NCBI GenBank assembly: GCA_001599935.1
Contig: BCIJ01000010.1
Span: 414,320 to 478,319, forward strand
From: Holtermannia corniformis
Lineage: Eukaryota; Basidiomycota; Tremellomycetes; Holtermanniales
DNA length: 64,000 bases
Reading direction: 5' to 3'
Numbering within the stretch: the stretch's first letter is position 1; the number at the start of each line of letters is the position of its first letter. Both the position numbers and the translations under genes were made by a program. Below, one piece after another: positions 21,736 to 33,672 of this stretch. Under the pieces are notes generated by a model. That model did not search any database, was not told the DNA's origin, and worked only from the letters and a program-made list of their open reading frames with translations.

Positions 21736-23100
21736 ATGCACGCCGTCAAACAGGCATTCTCAGGCGTGCTCCGGGTCCGTCGGCTTGACCAGTTCATCCG
21801 TGCATGTAGCTGACTCGGTACCGTAGCCCGCCGTAGCCAGCTCGAGCCGTGTTGCATTCCTCCCACGATACGCCAGCACCAGCACCAGTGCACCCCTCGA
21901 CGTCCCCGAATCAGCCGAGCTAGGCGGACAAGACACACAACCGCCCGATTGGCCCGCCAACGTCTCGTTCGAAGATGGCCAAGGAGTCGTGGACGGTGCA
22001 TTGGGCCAGTCAGGTCGTGAGTCGAGTATCTGGATGGCTCGCTTCCTGTTCTGCTAGGATAGCAGAAAGGATCATGGCCTACAGCTGATCTCACATGCTG
22101 CGATCGCCCAGGATACTCGCTGACGGCGATTGATAGAACGGTTGCATTCGACACCGGTGCTAGATGAGGAAATCTACCTCCCGCTCTCGTCCCTCGCGAG
22201 CCTGACGCCGACACTAGCAGACCCTGATGTGAGTATGCGCCCAGACGGTACCTTGAACCCTCGTGGCGTGATCGTACCGTCTACCTGTCGAGTAGTCGGG
22301 CACTCGCACCGGATAGCCTACCACCCATGTTCATGGCAATATGCCTTTTAAGCCGCAACACGTAGCGTGATCCAGGCTAACTTGACCCACACAGAACCTC
22401 GCGATCCCGCTTCCGGCTAGCATCTTTGCAAAACCGCTCCGGCGCGACATTCTCCACCGCTGCGTCACCTGGGAGCTCAGCCTGCTCCGCCAAGGCTCGG
22501 GCTCGACCAAAGATCGATCCGAAGTGCGAGCGAGTGGCAAGAAGCTGTATCGGCAAAAGGGCACGGGTCGTGCCCGTGTCGGTGACGCTGGCAGTGGATT
22601 GCGTGCGTGCAGACTGCAAGCATACAGGTTGCTGACACTACCGCTTCACAGGTCGAGGTGGCGGTGTCATCCACGGTCCTCAGCCTCGGGACTTTGCGCT
22701 CTCGCTCCCGCGCAAAGTGCACGCTCTAGGCCTCTGCACCGCCTTCTCCAACAAGCTGTCTTCAGGCCTGCTCCGCGTCGTGCCAAGCCTCAACGAAGCC
22801 GAATGGAAGGGCACCAACGAGGCCCGGCGCGCCCTAACGCACGCGACGCTGCCAGAGCCGATTGAGCGCTTTGGGACCGTCGACGACATTTCGGTCCTGA
22901 TGCTGCATTCGCCGTCCAAGCCTGTGCACGACGTCGACGAGGTCACAAGGGTCACGAGGAATTTGCCAGGCGTGCTGGTCATGGACATTGCAGAGGCCGG
23001 CGTCTGGGAGCTCTTGAAGTACAAGTGGGTCGTCGTCGAGGCTGACGCGGTCGAGGCGTTGGCGGGTGGCCTCGGTCTGCAGTCTGCCGTCGAGCTCTAG
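21736..23100 (+). CDS. YML6: Mitochondrial large-subunit ribosomal protein uL4m
   Basis: Model: 21736..21774, 21827..22016, 22137..22228, 22395..22602, 22652..23100; 325 aa. The N-terminus reads as a mitochondrial presequence (MHAVKQAFSGVLR, SSSRVAFLPRYAST), followed by an acidic linker. The uL4 core has FAKPLRRDILHRCVTWEL, RASGKKLYRQKGTGRARVG, the family signature RRGGGVIHGPQPRDFALSLP, and ALGLCTAFSNKL. The intron before RGGG uses GTGCGTGC and splits the loop between GDAGSGL and RRGGG. The C-terminus (GVLVMDIAEAGVWELLKYKWVVVEADAVEAL) fits. Intron 2 is 120 nt and intron 3 is 166 nt. Confidence 0.94.
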
Positions 23101-23290
23101 CGATGCATCTTGCGACTTGAGCCACGTGGTGCGACTGAACGGCGCAAACACGGCACTCGGGTGCGCAAACTGTCCACCTCGTACAGCGCCCACCGGGAAA
23201 CCGAGCGAGATCGCGGTGTGCTAGCTAACCACTCGTGAGCGCTACTCACTAGGCGTCTGAACGTACGGAGCCGCGTCCGAGCGCACGACC

Positions 23291-26200
23291 ATGTCGTACC
23301 AGGGCGCTCCGTACCACCCCGCGGCAGCAGGAGCGGCCAAGCCGCCGCCATCGCACCGCGCAGACAGTGCTCTCGACGGCTCAGCGTCACCCAGTACGGC
23401 CGGAGCGCGCAGAGACGGCACAGCAGAAAAGGAAAAGGACGATGGCAAGCGGAGCAGTATCAACCGTGTCAACCGTGCGTCTCTGGTTCGGGTTCCGAGG
23501 CGATGGCAATGCTGATGCAGTGATTTCATAGGCGCTTGTGTGCGTTTGGATCGCGAGCCGAGAGACGTGCAACTGATCCAAGACTGTAGAATAATTGCCG
23601 GAGGATGAAGATGCGCTGTGTGGGCGCCGAAGACCCGCCGTGCAAGCGCTGTCGCACGGGTAACCTTGAATGCGTGATGGAGAAACCGTCAAAGACGGGG
23701 ACGACGGGTGAACTGGGGGATGAGTCAGTGCTCACCGGACGAGATTCGACATTGCTGACGCGGTCCAACACAGCCGCATCCGCACACTCGAGAACCAGGT
23801 CACGTCGATCCAGTCGACTCTGGCCGATCTCGTCACAACGTTGAAATCGGGCGCCGCGGCCAATCTCGGACTTGGAACCGTCGCAGGAGCGCAAAGACAT
23901 AGCTCGGCAGGGTATTACCCTCCCAGTGGACTCTCGCCCATCCACAACTACAGTGGACAACAGTCTTCACCGGCAAGCGATGGCACGTTCAACCCGTACG
24001 CTACCATCCCTGGCAACGCGCTCGCGTTCCCAGCTGGTGGGTTTGTGAGGCCAGGGCCACCGCCTCCCGGTGGATGGGGTACTTCTCCCGATGTTCACCT
24101 CCTTGGGAACGCGGGCTCGGCACGGGACGGCGTGCTCTCGAGCCCGGCCGCTGCAGCGGCCAAAGCGAACCGCGCGACCAACCCGGTCGATCCACATCGG
24201 CCGCATCCATTGGGATCTGCGTATGCACCGACCTGGGGCGCGAACCAGCCCATCCCGCCACAGCCGCAACGAGGCATCATGAGCCTCTCTCTGCCCCCTT
24301 CGCGAGCCGGTTCCGAAACACCCGAAGAGGCCATCAACGACCAAGTGATCAACAACCCGTTGGGCTCCATGAGCAGCATGGCCGTCATGGCCGAAGCCGC
24401 CGTCGAGCGTGCACGAGAAGAGCGCGGGACGCCAGGCCGGAAACGCAACCTGGAAGAAGACGAGCAGCACGCAAAGGAAGTCGCGAAACGACTCAAGCAC
24501 TCGTTCGCTGAAGCCGATGCGGTCGGCATGACGCAGGACGGCATCGTAGACGTCGAACTCAACGGTGATGGCAAGCCGAAAGCAAAGAGCAAACGAAGGC
24601 ATGTGCATGCGTTCCCAGACGTCGTGTTTGAGGGCCTTGTGAGCGAGGAGGAGGGAAGGGAGCTGATGGGCATGTGAGTGCTGCCTCTGATCGCAGCCGG
24701 CGGATCGAGCGCTGATCGGATAGCTACTACTCGGGCTCGTCCAACTTTGTGCCAGTGTTTGATCCAGCAACCGATACGTGGGAAGAGTGAGGACCGGGCC
24801 TCGGACTGCAGGTCAATGCTGATCATGTCGACATCAGACTCCGCCGGAGATCGCCATTCTCAGTCACCTCGATCCTCATGGTCGGCGCACGCGTCCGTGA
24901 TGGCGGCGGGCCACCGAGTGAAACGCAGCGCATCTGTCAGGAGCACGCTAGGCGAATCGGTCAGTCTCTTTGCCAGCATCGGGTGCGTATGCTGACTTGG
25001 GCCACTAGCAAACGGGACAATGTTCACACCTGTCAACCGGATCGAAGCTGTTCAAGCGATGGGTATGGTCCCCGCCATGCAACATGTCAACGCTGACATG
25101 CGCAGTGCTTTTGGCCGCATGGAATGAAAACGGATGGCTGCCGGGCGGTACGTGCCGTTTCGCACTGGCTCATACACACCTAATCGCTGTAGGCCACGCC
25201 GTCCGCATGGCGATCGATATGGGCGTAAACGATGCGTTCGGCAAGCTCCTGCGTTCAGGCATGGGTGCCAACAAGACAGGTCCGGATCTCGAAAAGGAGC
25301 GCAGTCTGGTCGTTCAAGCCCGAGTATGGTTCTGTGTGCGTTGCGAAAGCGTAAATCCGTGCGACAGCTGATGTCTGTAGCTGTATCTGATCGAGCACCA
25401 GTGCGTTGCGTGACACGAGCACAAGTGAATCACTGATCCCGTTGGCAGAATGGCGTATGGTATGGGCCGACCGGCGATCCTGAGGGAAGACGAGGCGATC
25501 CATAATTGCCGACGACTGCTTGAGCACCCTTTGTCCATCACGTCCGATGCTCGCCTCGTCTCGACGGTTGAACTCAACGCGTTGCGAGGTCGGTGCGATA
25601 ACACGTCGCGTTCGAGCTGACGAGCGACCAGCGCCACTGCACATCAGCCTGACGGCAACCCCGACCCTCCCCATCGATCAGAAAACATACGAGCTGTTAC
25701 AGACGGCAAACATGGAATTTGATCGTTGGGAGCGTTACTGGGACAAGGTGTTATGTGCGTGTTCGTGGACCTGGCGTGTGTCAAGGACTGATCGGTAGCA
25801 GCCGAGAAGTTTGGCAAGGGACGCGGTGACTTTTTCCGCGAGTCGCGTGAGTGATCCGTTTCTGCTGCATCGACTATGCTGACATCGACAGTGGCTGTGC
25901 AACGGCAGTACGCCGAGTTAGTATTTGGTAGAGAGCAGTCGTATCTCGAAGGCTGACGCACCAGGCTCTTTGTCAACTCGCAACTCTTGCGAGGGATCAA
26001 GGACGTCAACGTCGACAACATGCCCGAAGAGAAGCGTCAGCTCGCGATACGGGCAATGCGCAATGCTCAGGCCTGCATTGACATCTGTCTTCATGGAGAG
26101 AACGTCAGTTGCCTCACTGCTTGCAACAATGCGCTGATCTCCTTTCTCGCAGTACCGCAACGGTCTGCGCTATGGTCAGTGCACAGTGATGGATTGCGTT

Positions 26201-27060
26201 ATATACTGACATTGGCTTAGCTGTGCACTATACCCGTACGTACGATCCCCATTGCGGCTCGCGTACTGATCGACCAGATGTCTGCGCGGCCTTCGCGGCG
26301 ACGTTTCTGATCCGGATCGCCCGCATCTTTCCCAAGGAGCTCAACTTGCGCAAAACGGCCAAGGACGTCGAGGAGTTGGCGCAGTTGCTGGCCTCAGGTG
26401 AGTGCACTCCCTTGTTGGAGTCGCGTCACTGACGATGGCAGTACCCGCTGGTCGATACGCACGCTCCCTGGCTCTCATCCTGCGCCGTGCTCGAAAGCAA
26501 AAGGTCATTCCTGCTGCCTCGGCCCGGCCTTCGCCCCTCAAAGCCTCTGTGCCGCTGCCTACAGCTTCCGGCGACGTCAAGCCCGATGTTCGCGGTGCAG
26601 ACGTTGCGTTCTCACCGTCCGCGCTCGTCAATCCGTCGTACCTCTCAACGACGACACCGATCGACCGCGCAACAGCTTCACCCACGCAGAGCCTCATCTT
26701 CAGTGCCGCAAACATTGTCAACGATTCCCCATCTTCAGCCGATCTGTTCGACTTTGACTTTTCATTCGCGCAGGAAACGCTCGAACGGGCTGGCTTGTCA
26801 CTCGACGAAGGCTCGCAATTGCCTCTGTAAGTCTTGACAGCGTAACGACAAGTGGAGGGCTGATGATCAGGTTTCTCAATGGCGAGAGCCTTGGTGCACC
26901 AACGTCAGTCACAGACAACCAGCTGCTTGGCATGGAGCAATTCTTCCTGCCGCGCGAAGTCGATTATCGTCTCGGTGGCGCCAACGTGCCGTCCTTTGAG
27001 CCGAGTGGGGACATGGCTGTACCAGATCCAAGCGTGCCAGGGGGTGACATTTGGTGGTAG
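23291..27060 (+). CDS. Zn2Cys6 transcription factor with fungal_trans domain
   Basis: A binuclear zinc cluster regulator. Exons at the 5' end: 23291..23474, 23532..23539 (8 nt), 23590..23723, 23774..24673, 24724..24786, 24838 onwards, and more to the stop at 27058-27060. Spliced zinc cluster: R-A-C-N-N-C-R-R-M-K-M-R-C-V-G-A..., then C-K-R-C and NLEC, i.e. C-x2-C-x6-C-x7-C-x2-C-x6-C. A short coiled coil follows (RIRTLENQVTSIQSTLADLV). After a Pro/Gly-rich linker the regulatory domain begins (YYSGSSNFVPVFDP, SPFSVTSILMVGARVRDGGGP, EAVQAMVLLAAWNENGWLPGG, RMAIDMGVNDAFGKLL). This order is typical of basidiomycete regulators of nutrient use. The target is unknown. The C-terminus is acidic with a Phe/Asp activation-like stretch (ADLFDFDFSFAQETL). 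Confidence 0.93.
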
Positions 27061-27136
27061 ACAACGACATGTAGCAATATCGATATCCAGCGTCGTTCAT
27101 CATTGATATACAACTCCCGGCTTGCAACGCTACGAC

Positions 27137-29545
27137 TCAGCAGATGATGCGTAGTACAACCTTGCTGTCGGTCCAGCCCTCCATAGCTGCCCTCCACTCG
27201 AGCTCCGTTGTGATCAGAGCGAAGACTGATGATTGTCGCGATGAGAAGGACGGCGTGGTCAATGTTGTTGACGCTCGTCCCGACGAGCCGGTCAACGATG
27301 AACGTGCCACGCTCGACCCCGTTGTTGAGACAGAGTCTGAGCGCCCTGACCGGCACGATAGCGTTGGTGGCGGGTAGACACGGGCAGATACAGGCAGCAC
27401 AGCGTTGGCGGCCGAGACTTCGTGCTTCCACGACGAAGAGTACGCCAAACCCCAAGCGTTGAAGTCGCTGGGAAGCGACACGCCACCGAACGCAGCGAAT
27501 TTGTCGCAAACGCGGAGCTTCACGTCGAGGAGGGACACTGAACGTGCCACACGCAGTAGGATGTTGCAGTCCTTTTCGGGGTAGAGGAGCTTGAGAACAA
27601 TGTCTGCGTCGGAGCCGTAGCGAGTGCTCGAAAAGAGTCGAGGTAAGCTTGGCCGGGTGGTTGGACGGGGAGGTGCCAATCGCGGGCTTGTGAGCGATGT
27701 TTGTCGTGGAGGGATGCTGGGCGGCACAGGAGCAGATTCGGTCGACATTGCCCTCGATTGCAGTGTAATGGATCCGGCAGTCGGAGGGCGAGACGGAGGT
27801 GATTTGATACTTGGCATTGGGTCGTACAGTAATGACACGGGGGTGGTCGTACCCAACGACGCGATTGAGTTCGGTGCGTCCGTCTCATCCGATGTGGGAG
27901 TGACCGGGCCTATACTGCTACTGATAGTTGAAGTCATGCTGATATGCCTGAGTCTAGCAACTCTAGACCCATGGTCGACCGCGTCACCGAATGACGATCC
28001 AGAATGCGTACGAGACCGGCCAGTGATGCTCCCTGGAGTGACGGGCCGCATGCTGCGCTCGGCAGGAACAGGCGGTAGGGGGGTGCGAGGTGGCGATGCC
28101 AACGGTGGCAGTAGATCGACGCTTCTCGTACGTACATGCGATGGTCTCAACGCAGGTGCAGGTTGCAGGTCGAACGCCGGTGCTAGCGGCATGCGCGCTG
28201 TTGTCGGTGTTTCCGGTGGAGTCTGGCGAGCTGCGAGTTGACGCTGCCAGTCTTCAACCTTGGGCACAGGGGGCACATCGTCGCGCTGCTTCTTGTGCCG
28301 GTCACCGAAACCCAGGGTGACTCTCGCAGCAGCTTTCAGGTCACCAAAACTGCGTATGCTCTTGAGGCTGCGCGATGACTTGGACGACTTGATCGTGGCC
28401 GTTGGTACGCGCGGCTGAGCAGGTTGACGCAGAGTCGCAGACGATGGGAACGTTCTGAGGGTTGGTGTGGCATTTGGATCGGGCGAAAGGGGTGCAGTTT
28501 GAGGTCGTACAGTCGTGTTGGAGTTGGTGATGCGCAAGTTTGCACCGGCGAACGCAGGGCGCGATGATAGTAGATCCGAGGTCGACGCGCTAGCTTTCAG
28601 GCGGCTCCAGCTCTGCGACCTCGGTGTGTCCTCGCCAGACCCTTGCTCCGTGACAAGGTCGAGATCAAAGCCCAAGCTCTTGGTGCGCACGAGGACATTG
28701 AGAGGGTCGCCATCTCGATCTAGCCAGTTCCGGGTGCTAGTCGACCGCCGTGGAATGGCTGGTGCTACACCGGCTTCCGGTGCAAGTGGAACATAGAGTG
28801 GCTGAGCGACCTTTGCCTTTGCGGCCTTGCGTGACGCTTTACGAACGTCGTCCGGTGCGAACCACGCTCTGATGCGGGGATCTGAACGTGTTCTGCTTGC
28901 GTAGTCGGTATGCGAGTCGAATAACCAAGCAAGGAAGGTTTCGACGGCACTTTCAAAGCTCTCCCAGTGCGTGTCACGGGCTGAAAAGAGGGATGCTGCA
29001 AGAGAGCGACGAGGTGGAAGAAGAGCGGTGGCTGGCAGGTCAGCGGGGAGAGTAGGCGAGATGGTGATCAAGTGGGCGAGCGACTTTGGCGAGCGATGCT
29101 GTTTGACATGAGCTTGGTGCAAAGGCGAATGATACCGAGCTCACCAGGATCCATTGACCACCGTTGTGTCCTAGGACGACCAAGAGGCAGAGCTGCTCTT
29201 TCTTGGGCTTGGCACCAGCAGCTGACGTCCCAATATGCTGACTAGCCGACGGTAACAACCGCACCGAACTAATAGGGTGCACCTCTGGGTCCGACGCATA
29301 AGCATCTGATCGGGACGGCTGTCGCACAGGTTAGCACACTTCATCCCCTTGCCCATGCAACATACCGCATGCAAGGATGCCATTCTGACTTGGTAGACCT
29401 CGGCCAGAGCGACGGCGTCGCTCTCGGACAGATCAGAGTCTGACCACTCGCTCTCGTCGTCGTCCAAGACACTCGAACTAGACATTGCAGCATACGTCGG
29501 ATCAGCGGGAAGAGACACGAAACGATCAGCACGATCCATGACCAT
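27137..29545 (-). CDS. PB1-domain protein, large disordered centre
   Basis: Three main exons on the minus strand. Start 29545 (or 29539) gives an acidic N-terminus (DDDESEWSDSDLSESDAVALAEVYQ), then PEVHPISSVRLLPS and LCLLVVLGHNGGQWIL, joined to HRSPKSLAHLITI and a helical part (HWESFESAVETFLAWLF). Residues ~230-600 are Ser/Pro/Thr-rich and probably disordered, with basic patches (KSSKSSRSLKSIRSF). The C-terminal ~150 residues look like a PB1 domain: CNILLRVARSVSLLDVKLRVCDKF, a Ser-rich insertion, and an ending ALITTELEWRAAMEGWTDSKVVLRII. PB1 domains mediate paired interactions in polarity and signalling scaffolds (Bem1/Cdc24, NoxR). The partner is unknown. Convergent with the zinc-cluster gene, 76 bp apart. 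Confidence 0.82.
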
Positions 29546-30062
29546 ATACTCGCGTGTACGCACCGAATCCGACGCGCGCGCAAACTGGCGCAGGGGTTGA
29601 AACGGCCAAACCGATGCGCCAGAGGCTGGGAATCGATAATGGGCGGTGGCGGCCCCGTCGGTGGTCGAGTTGCTAAAAAGACGGATGACGATACAGCTGG
29701 CAGCTGCGATGGAGACGTTGACGTTGGACGGCCATCAGACTTGCAAAGGTGCTCAGACTCGACTTGACGACCCCGAATGTGCCATCAGCTTCGGACTAAC
29801 CTTGCAACCCTGTGGCTGAGATTAGCAGCGCCGCCCGTCTACATGGTCATCGCGTGTTGCTGGAGAACCCGCTGCACTGGGGCCTGACCGCCACCCTGAG
29901 AGTCAGAACCGACGAGATCGCGGGAACAGGCCGACGCGTTCGGACCTGAGCCGCGATCGTTGCTCATTAGCGACGCGTGAGATGAGGATGCCCCGTCAAT
30001 TGTCAGTCGGCGGCGTCATACAATGGAGTGCTGCATCGTGTCGGCAAGCACGTATGCACACT
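29546..30062. other. Intergenic region
   Basis: About 515 bp upstream of the PB1 gene and downstream of the SANT-like ORF (same strand). No supported feature beyond an expected promoter. Confidence 0.45.
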
Positions 30063-30502
30063 TCATGACCGTGCAGCGGTAGACGACGACGATACGGCGC
30101 CCGTCTTCTTGAGCGTCGGGAGGATGACCTGCCTGACCCCACAAAGGTCAGCCGCAGCACACCTGGTGCCTATGATCCGTACCTCCACTGATCCCTCCTG
30201 GATCACCGGAGGCTCGTCGCATGCATCGTAAGCGGTACGCACACTTGAGAGCTTGTGCGCCCGTGCTGTTCGGCAATCGCATCCCAGTCTGGTTTGGCAG
30301 TCTCAATGACGCTCAGTAGGATGGCCGTCTTGTCGGCCAGGGTGTACGGCTTGGGCTTGCCTTTGGCCTTTGGCGACTGCTTGGGTTTGGTCTCCGGCCC
30401 ACCGTTGCTTGATGTGATGGTCTTGGACTTGGTAGGCGAAGAGGCAGGGTACGGTTTGGTCTCTTCGTCAGAGGACGTGTAGTCGGGCTTGACTCGAGGC
30501 AT
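30063..30502 (-). CDS. Small basic protein, SANT/Myb-like helix region
   Basis: Start at 30502: a Lys/Ser/Pro-rich N-terminus (MPRVKPDYTSSDEETKPYP, KSKTITSSN, KPKQSPKAKGKPKP), then YTLADKTAILLSVIETAKPDWDAIAEQHGRTSSQ, which has the look of helices 1-2 of a Myb/SANT-like domain. An intron follows GRTSSQ (GTGTGCG...GATCCAG). The downstream reading that stays open is EGSVEVRIIGTR...RQVILPTLKKTG..., to a stop at 30063; the QVILPTLKK part is plausible as the family end, but the short stretch before it is doubtful and may include another intron. Treat the 3' half as tentative. Possible DNA-binding or chromatin role. Confidence 0.5.
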
Positions 30503-30781
30503 GGTAGGCGATAGTCCAAGTCGATCCCCTCATGCCTGCTATGTATACCACTCATTCCGAGATGCGAGAAGCAACGCGGGCACTCGGCGATCTGACCACC
30601 CTACACGGCGAGCGAAAGGACAGTGGTGGTGTTTCATCCTGTAGGCAAACCGTACCGACTCGCACTAGCCTGATGCAGTCTATGTCATCACTGTCGATCA
30701 GAGGTCCCACCATGCAACTATCGACACTGCACTACCCCAAGAAATGCTATAGTACAACACTAGCCCCAGTCGGGACCAGGA

Positions 30782-32450
30782 CTAGTACTCATCCACCGGG
30801 CCCGGCGCCAGGACCCGCTCATCCTCTTGCCGCTGCCTCTCCCTCGCGCCCTTCTTCTTCTTGCCAATGTCTTTGATCGAGGCACCAGACTCGGCAATGG
30901 CAGCTACAAAGTCACCCGTGTCGCGGAGCTGCATTACTTCAGTGTAGGAACCGAGAGGGGAGAGGGAGATGAGGAGTTGTGGGAGGGTTTCGGTGTGCAG
31001 GAGACGTGCGAGGAGGGGGATCATGGTCTCGTGATCGCCTGTATGAGGGTCAGTGCTCAGTTGGGTTGATGCACGGCAGGCAACTCACGGCGCTGGTCGA
31101 CGTCGATGACGAGGGGTGCAGGAGAGATCTTGTACGAGCTGAGCAGCTTTTTGATCTCACGGTGCCAGCTGACAAGTGATTAGCTCGGTCCGCGCTCGTT
31201 TTGGCAGACTCACGGATCCCGCATACGGCCGATCAAGACAACTGGATACCGCTGGCGCATCTCCTCGATCAACAGTGCCATGTCCTCGGCCGCCTCGGGC
31301 TGAGTGTAGTCAAAGTCGAGAATCACGCTCGGCTCGAGCGGCTGCGAAGGGTCGATGGGCGGGAGGGCGTTGGCAGTGGTTGACGTAATGAAGGCAAGAA
31401 GAGCCGCGAGCTCCTGCTGCGGGTCCAGGTTGACGACGGCGCCATCTACCGGGTGAGGAGCATGAGCCATGGTTGAGGCCGAGAAGCGCCCAAAGGCCGC
31501 TTGGTGTTCGGCCTCCTGCGACGAGTCAGTCCAGTGCCTTCGGCTCACGAGTGCAACTCACGACAAATGTCCTACCCTGCAGCATCGCAAGCCGTTGCTC
31601 TCTTAGCCGCTCTATATCGGTCGCGCGGCCCATCGCGCGGCTAAGCATGACCGCCCCAAACGTGATGAGGGCAAGAGCGACTAGAAGCACGGGGCGAAGC
31701 TTGCGTGGGACCCGGAGAAGGTACGAGAACGTCGTACGGAACGACTGACTTGAATCATGCAGGTCGGCGCGCGGATAGTGAGACGGGAACGTCTGCTTGG
31801 ACAACGCCTTCTGCGAGCTGGTCAGTGCTGTCCACCAGCCAGCTGTACAAGCTCACCTTGACGCTGTTGCCGCCCGCGGCCATGTATGTGCCGAAGAGCG
31901 AGTCTGCAGAGATGGGGTGACCTTTTGGAGTGTGAGGCGGGCTTGCCTCGCCATAGTTTTCCGGACGGCTGAGAGGGTGGCCAGCCGGGAGGCTGGTGAA
32001 CCCATGCAGCGGCGGGGTGCTGAGACCACTGGCTGTACTGGTCGGTGAGTCAGACGCGCTGCTGGACATTGCGTGTAGTTCGTGATGAGCCGAGAGCGCG
32101 AGGGCGGTCGCCGGCTCGTGGACCTTGGTCTCTGGAGGTGTGAGAGGCGGTGTGACGGGTAGGGTGAGAGTGATGCCGGCCCTGTGGATTTGCTGCTTGG
32201 ACGGGTAGGCGTGTGCGTTGTGCGAGGCGGCACGCGGGTTCTGGTTGGCCTGTGAAACGGGAAGGCGAGAAGTCAGCGAAAGGTCCGGGCCGCAGCGAGA
32301 AGAATAAGATGACACGATGACACACGGCAAACAAGAGGCAATTACCCTAGGCTTAGTGTCGATCGGACAGACAATGCGAGGGTTGTCGTCCGCAATGACG
32401 GTGACGACAATAGCAGGAGCGAGGGAGCAAGAGGGAGAGCCACAGGCCAT
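30782..32450 (-). CDS. TM-anchored glutaredoxin-like protein lacking active-site Cys (A)
   Basis: About seven exons, minus strand. From ATG 32450: a Ser/Thr/Pro-rich cytosolic N-terminus (NPRIVCPIDTKPR, TLPVTPPLTPPET), then a TM helix (RPVLLVALALITFGAVMLSRA), a stem, and a glutaredoxin/thioredoxin-fold domain: YPVVLIGRMRDPWHREIKKLLSSYKI, PLVIDVDQRR, LLARLLHTETLPQLLI, LGSYTEVMQLRDTGDFVAAI. In TM-anchored Grx6/Grx7-type monothiol enzymes the segment after the first strand is C-P-[YF]-S; here it is M-R-D-P, so no catalytic cysteine is present. The cis-proline (TLPQ) is kept. An intron interrupts the codon of the P in MRDP. Tail is lysine-rich (KKKKGARERQRQ). Likely type II, ER/Golgi lumen, non-redox or binding role. 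Confidence 0.85.
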
Positions 32451-33672
32451 GGCGCAGCAGCCGAGACGACGACGTTGACACTGAGCGGTCCATGCAACGA
32501 TCCGCACAGGCTAAAACCAAAGCATGGCCGAGAAAGGACGGGCGCAGATCCCTTTGCCGACCTTGCTTCTCGCAGTCACATCACGCCCAGGAGCTGCCGA
32601 AGAAGCCCGAGGATGCGAGGATGTATCCGAGCGCCTGCCCTGGGTGAGGAGGTAGGGACCAGCACGAGCTCGCCCTGAGTGATCTGCACAGTCTCCCTCA
32701 GGGGCCGTTGCACGGACAGACAATTTCCGAGCTAGACAGCCCGACGACCGACTGCAGCTGTCCATCGGGACCAGAACCAGAGCTGCGCTCGGGGCAGAGA
32801 AGATCGTCTTTGCAGATGACTCTTTCGCTCGGAGGATTACTCACGCGCGGGCGATTGTGCGTTATCTCGCCGGTTGGGCAGCCACAGCGACTGCCACTTG
32901 CTCGTATTCGTGCAGACCGCCGACACTCACCATACTGCTTGCCGTGAAAGCGCCCTGCCGCTAATTGTCGATGACCGATGAGTTGGAGCTGTCGCGTACG
33001 CACTCGACGTTTTGAGCTGGCGTTGCTGGCGCCTAAACCTTGTCGACCGGTCTTAAGACACAAGAGGCTGGCCGCGGGTGGGAGCCGAACAGCTCTCTTT
33101 ATAACGCGACTCGAGGATCACAATGGGGGCTAGCGTCGATCCCCCTTATGCTGCGTTGGCTTATGAACCGCCGCTGGCAACGCTAGGGAGCAAATTGGGC
33201 GAGGACGATGCCAGCATCCCATCGCCGGGTTCGGTCACGTAAGGCTCCGAGACGGTGTCAGGGTCATCAGCCACGCGCAAATCCGGCCAGCCATGTGCAC
33301 GCTTGGACCCGCGTAAGCCAATGGCAACATGGCACGTCAGACAAGAGCCACGCGCGTGCCCGCAAGTGGGGAGACACGGGTGACGCGCTCTCTCGGAGTG
33401 TTCAAGTCGACCACGTTCGGCGGAGCCGAGCGAGTTCCCTCGCCGCAGCTCTCCTGCATCTAGGAAACGGCGTGCGACGGTAGCGAAGCCGGCAGCTAGC
33501 TGCGGACCAAAGTGGCGAGCTTGGGCGTATCGTTCAAGACGATGCATTGATTGATGTCTCTATATTAGTTTACATACAATTACAAGACTAAATGCAAGTT
33601 GAGTGATGCCGAGAAGCCGTGCCAAAATCCCAAAAATTAAAATGACGAGAAACGGAGAATCGCGTCCAACGA
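32451..33672. other. Spacer between the glutaredoxin-like paralogs
   Basis: About 1.2 kb. It contains the promoter of copy A. Minus ORFs at 32698..33063 (C-terminus CPCNGP) and 33161..33547 (ATG start, 128 aa) are open, but I see no family motif, signal peptide or convincing splicing. A TATAA-like sequence occurs near 33100. I do not call a gene. Confidence 0.4.

Noticed and set aside
32698..33063. Minus ORF with CGCPTGEI and CPCNGP, possible secreted Cys-rich protein
   Set aside because: No signal peptide, no homologous motif, and a plausible GTGAGT...CAAAG intron would change the frame. Coding bias is weak.
33161..33547. 128-aa minus ORF with ATG in the spacer between glutaredoxin-like genes
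   Set aside because: Composition (Arg/His/Gly-rich) resembles a shadow of GC-rich DNA; no splice sites or family features.
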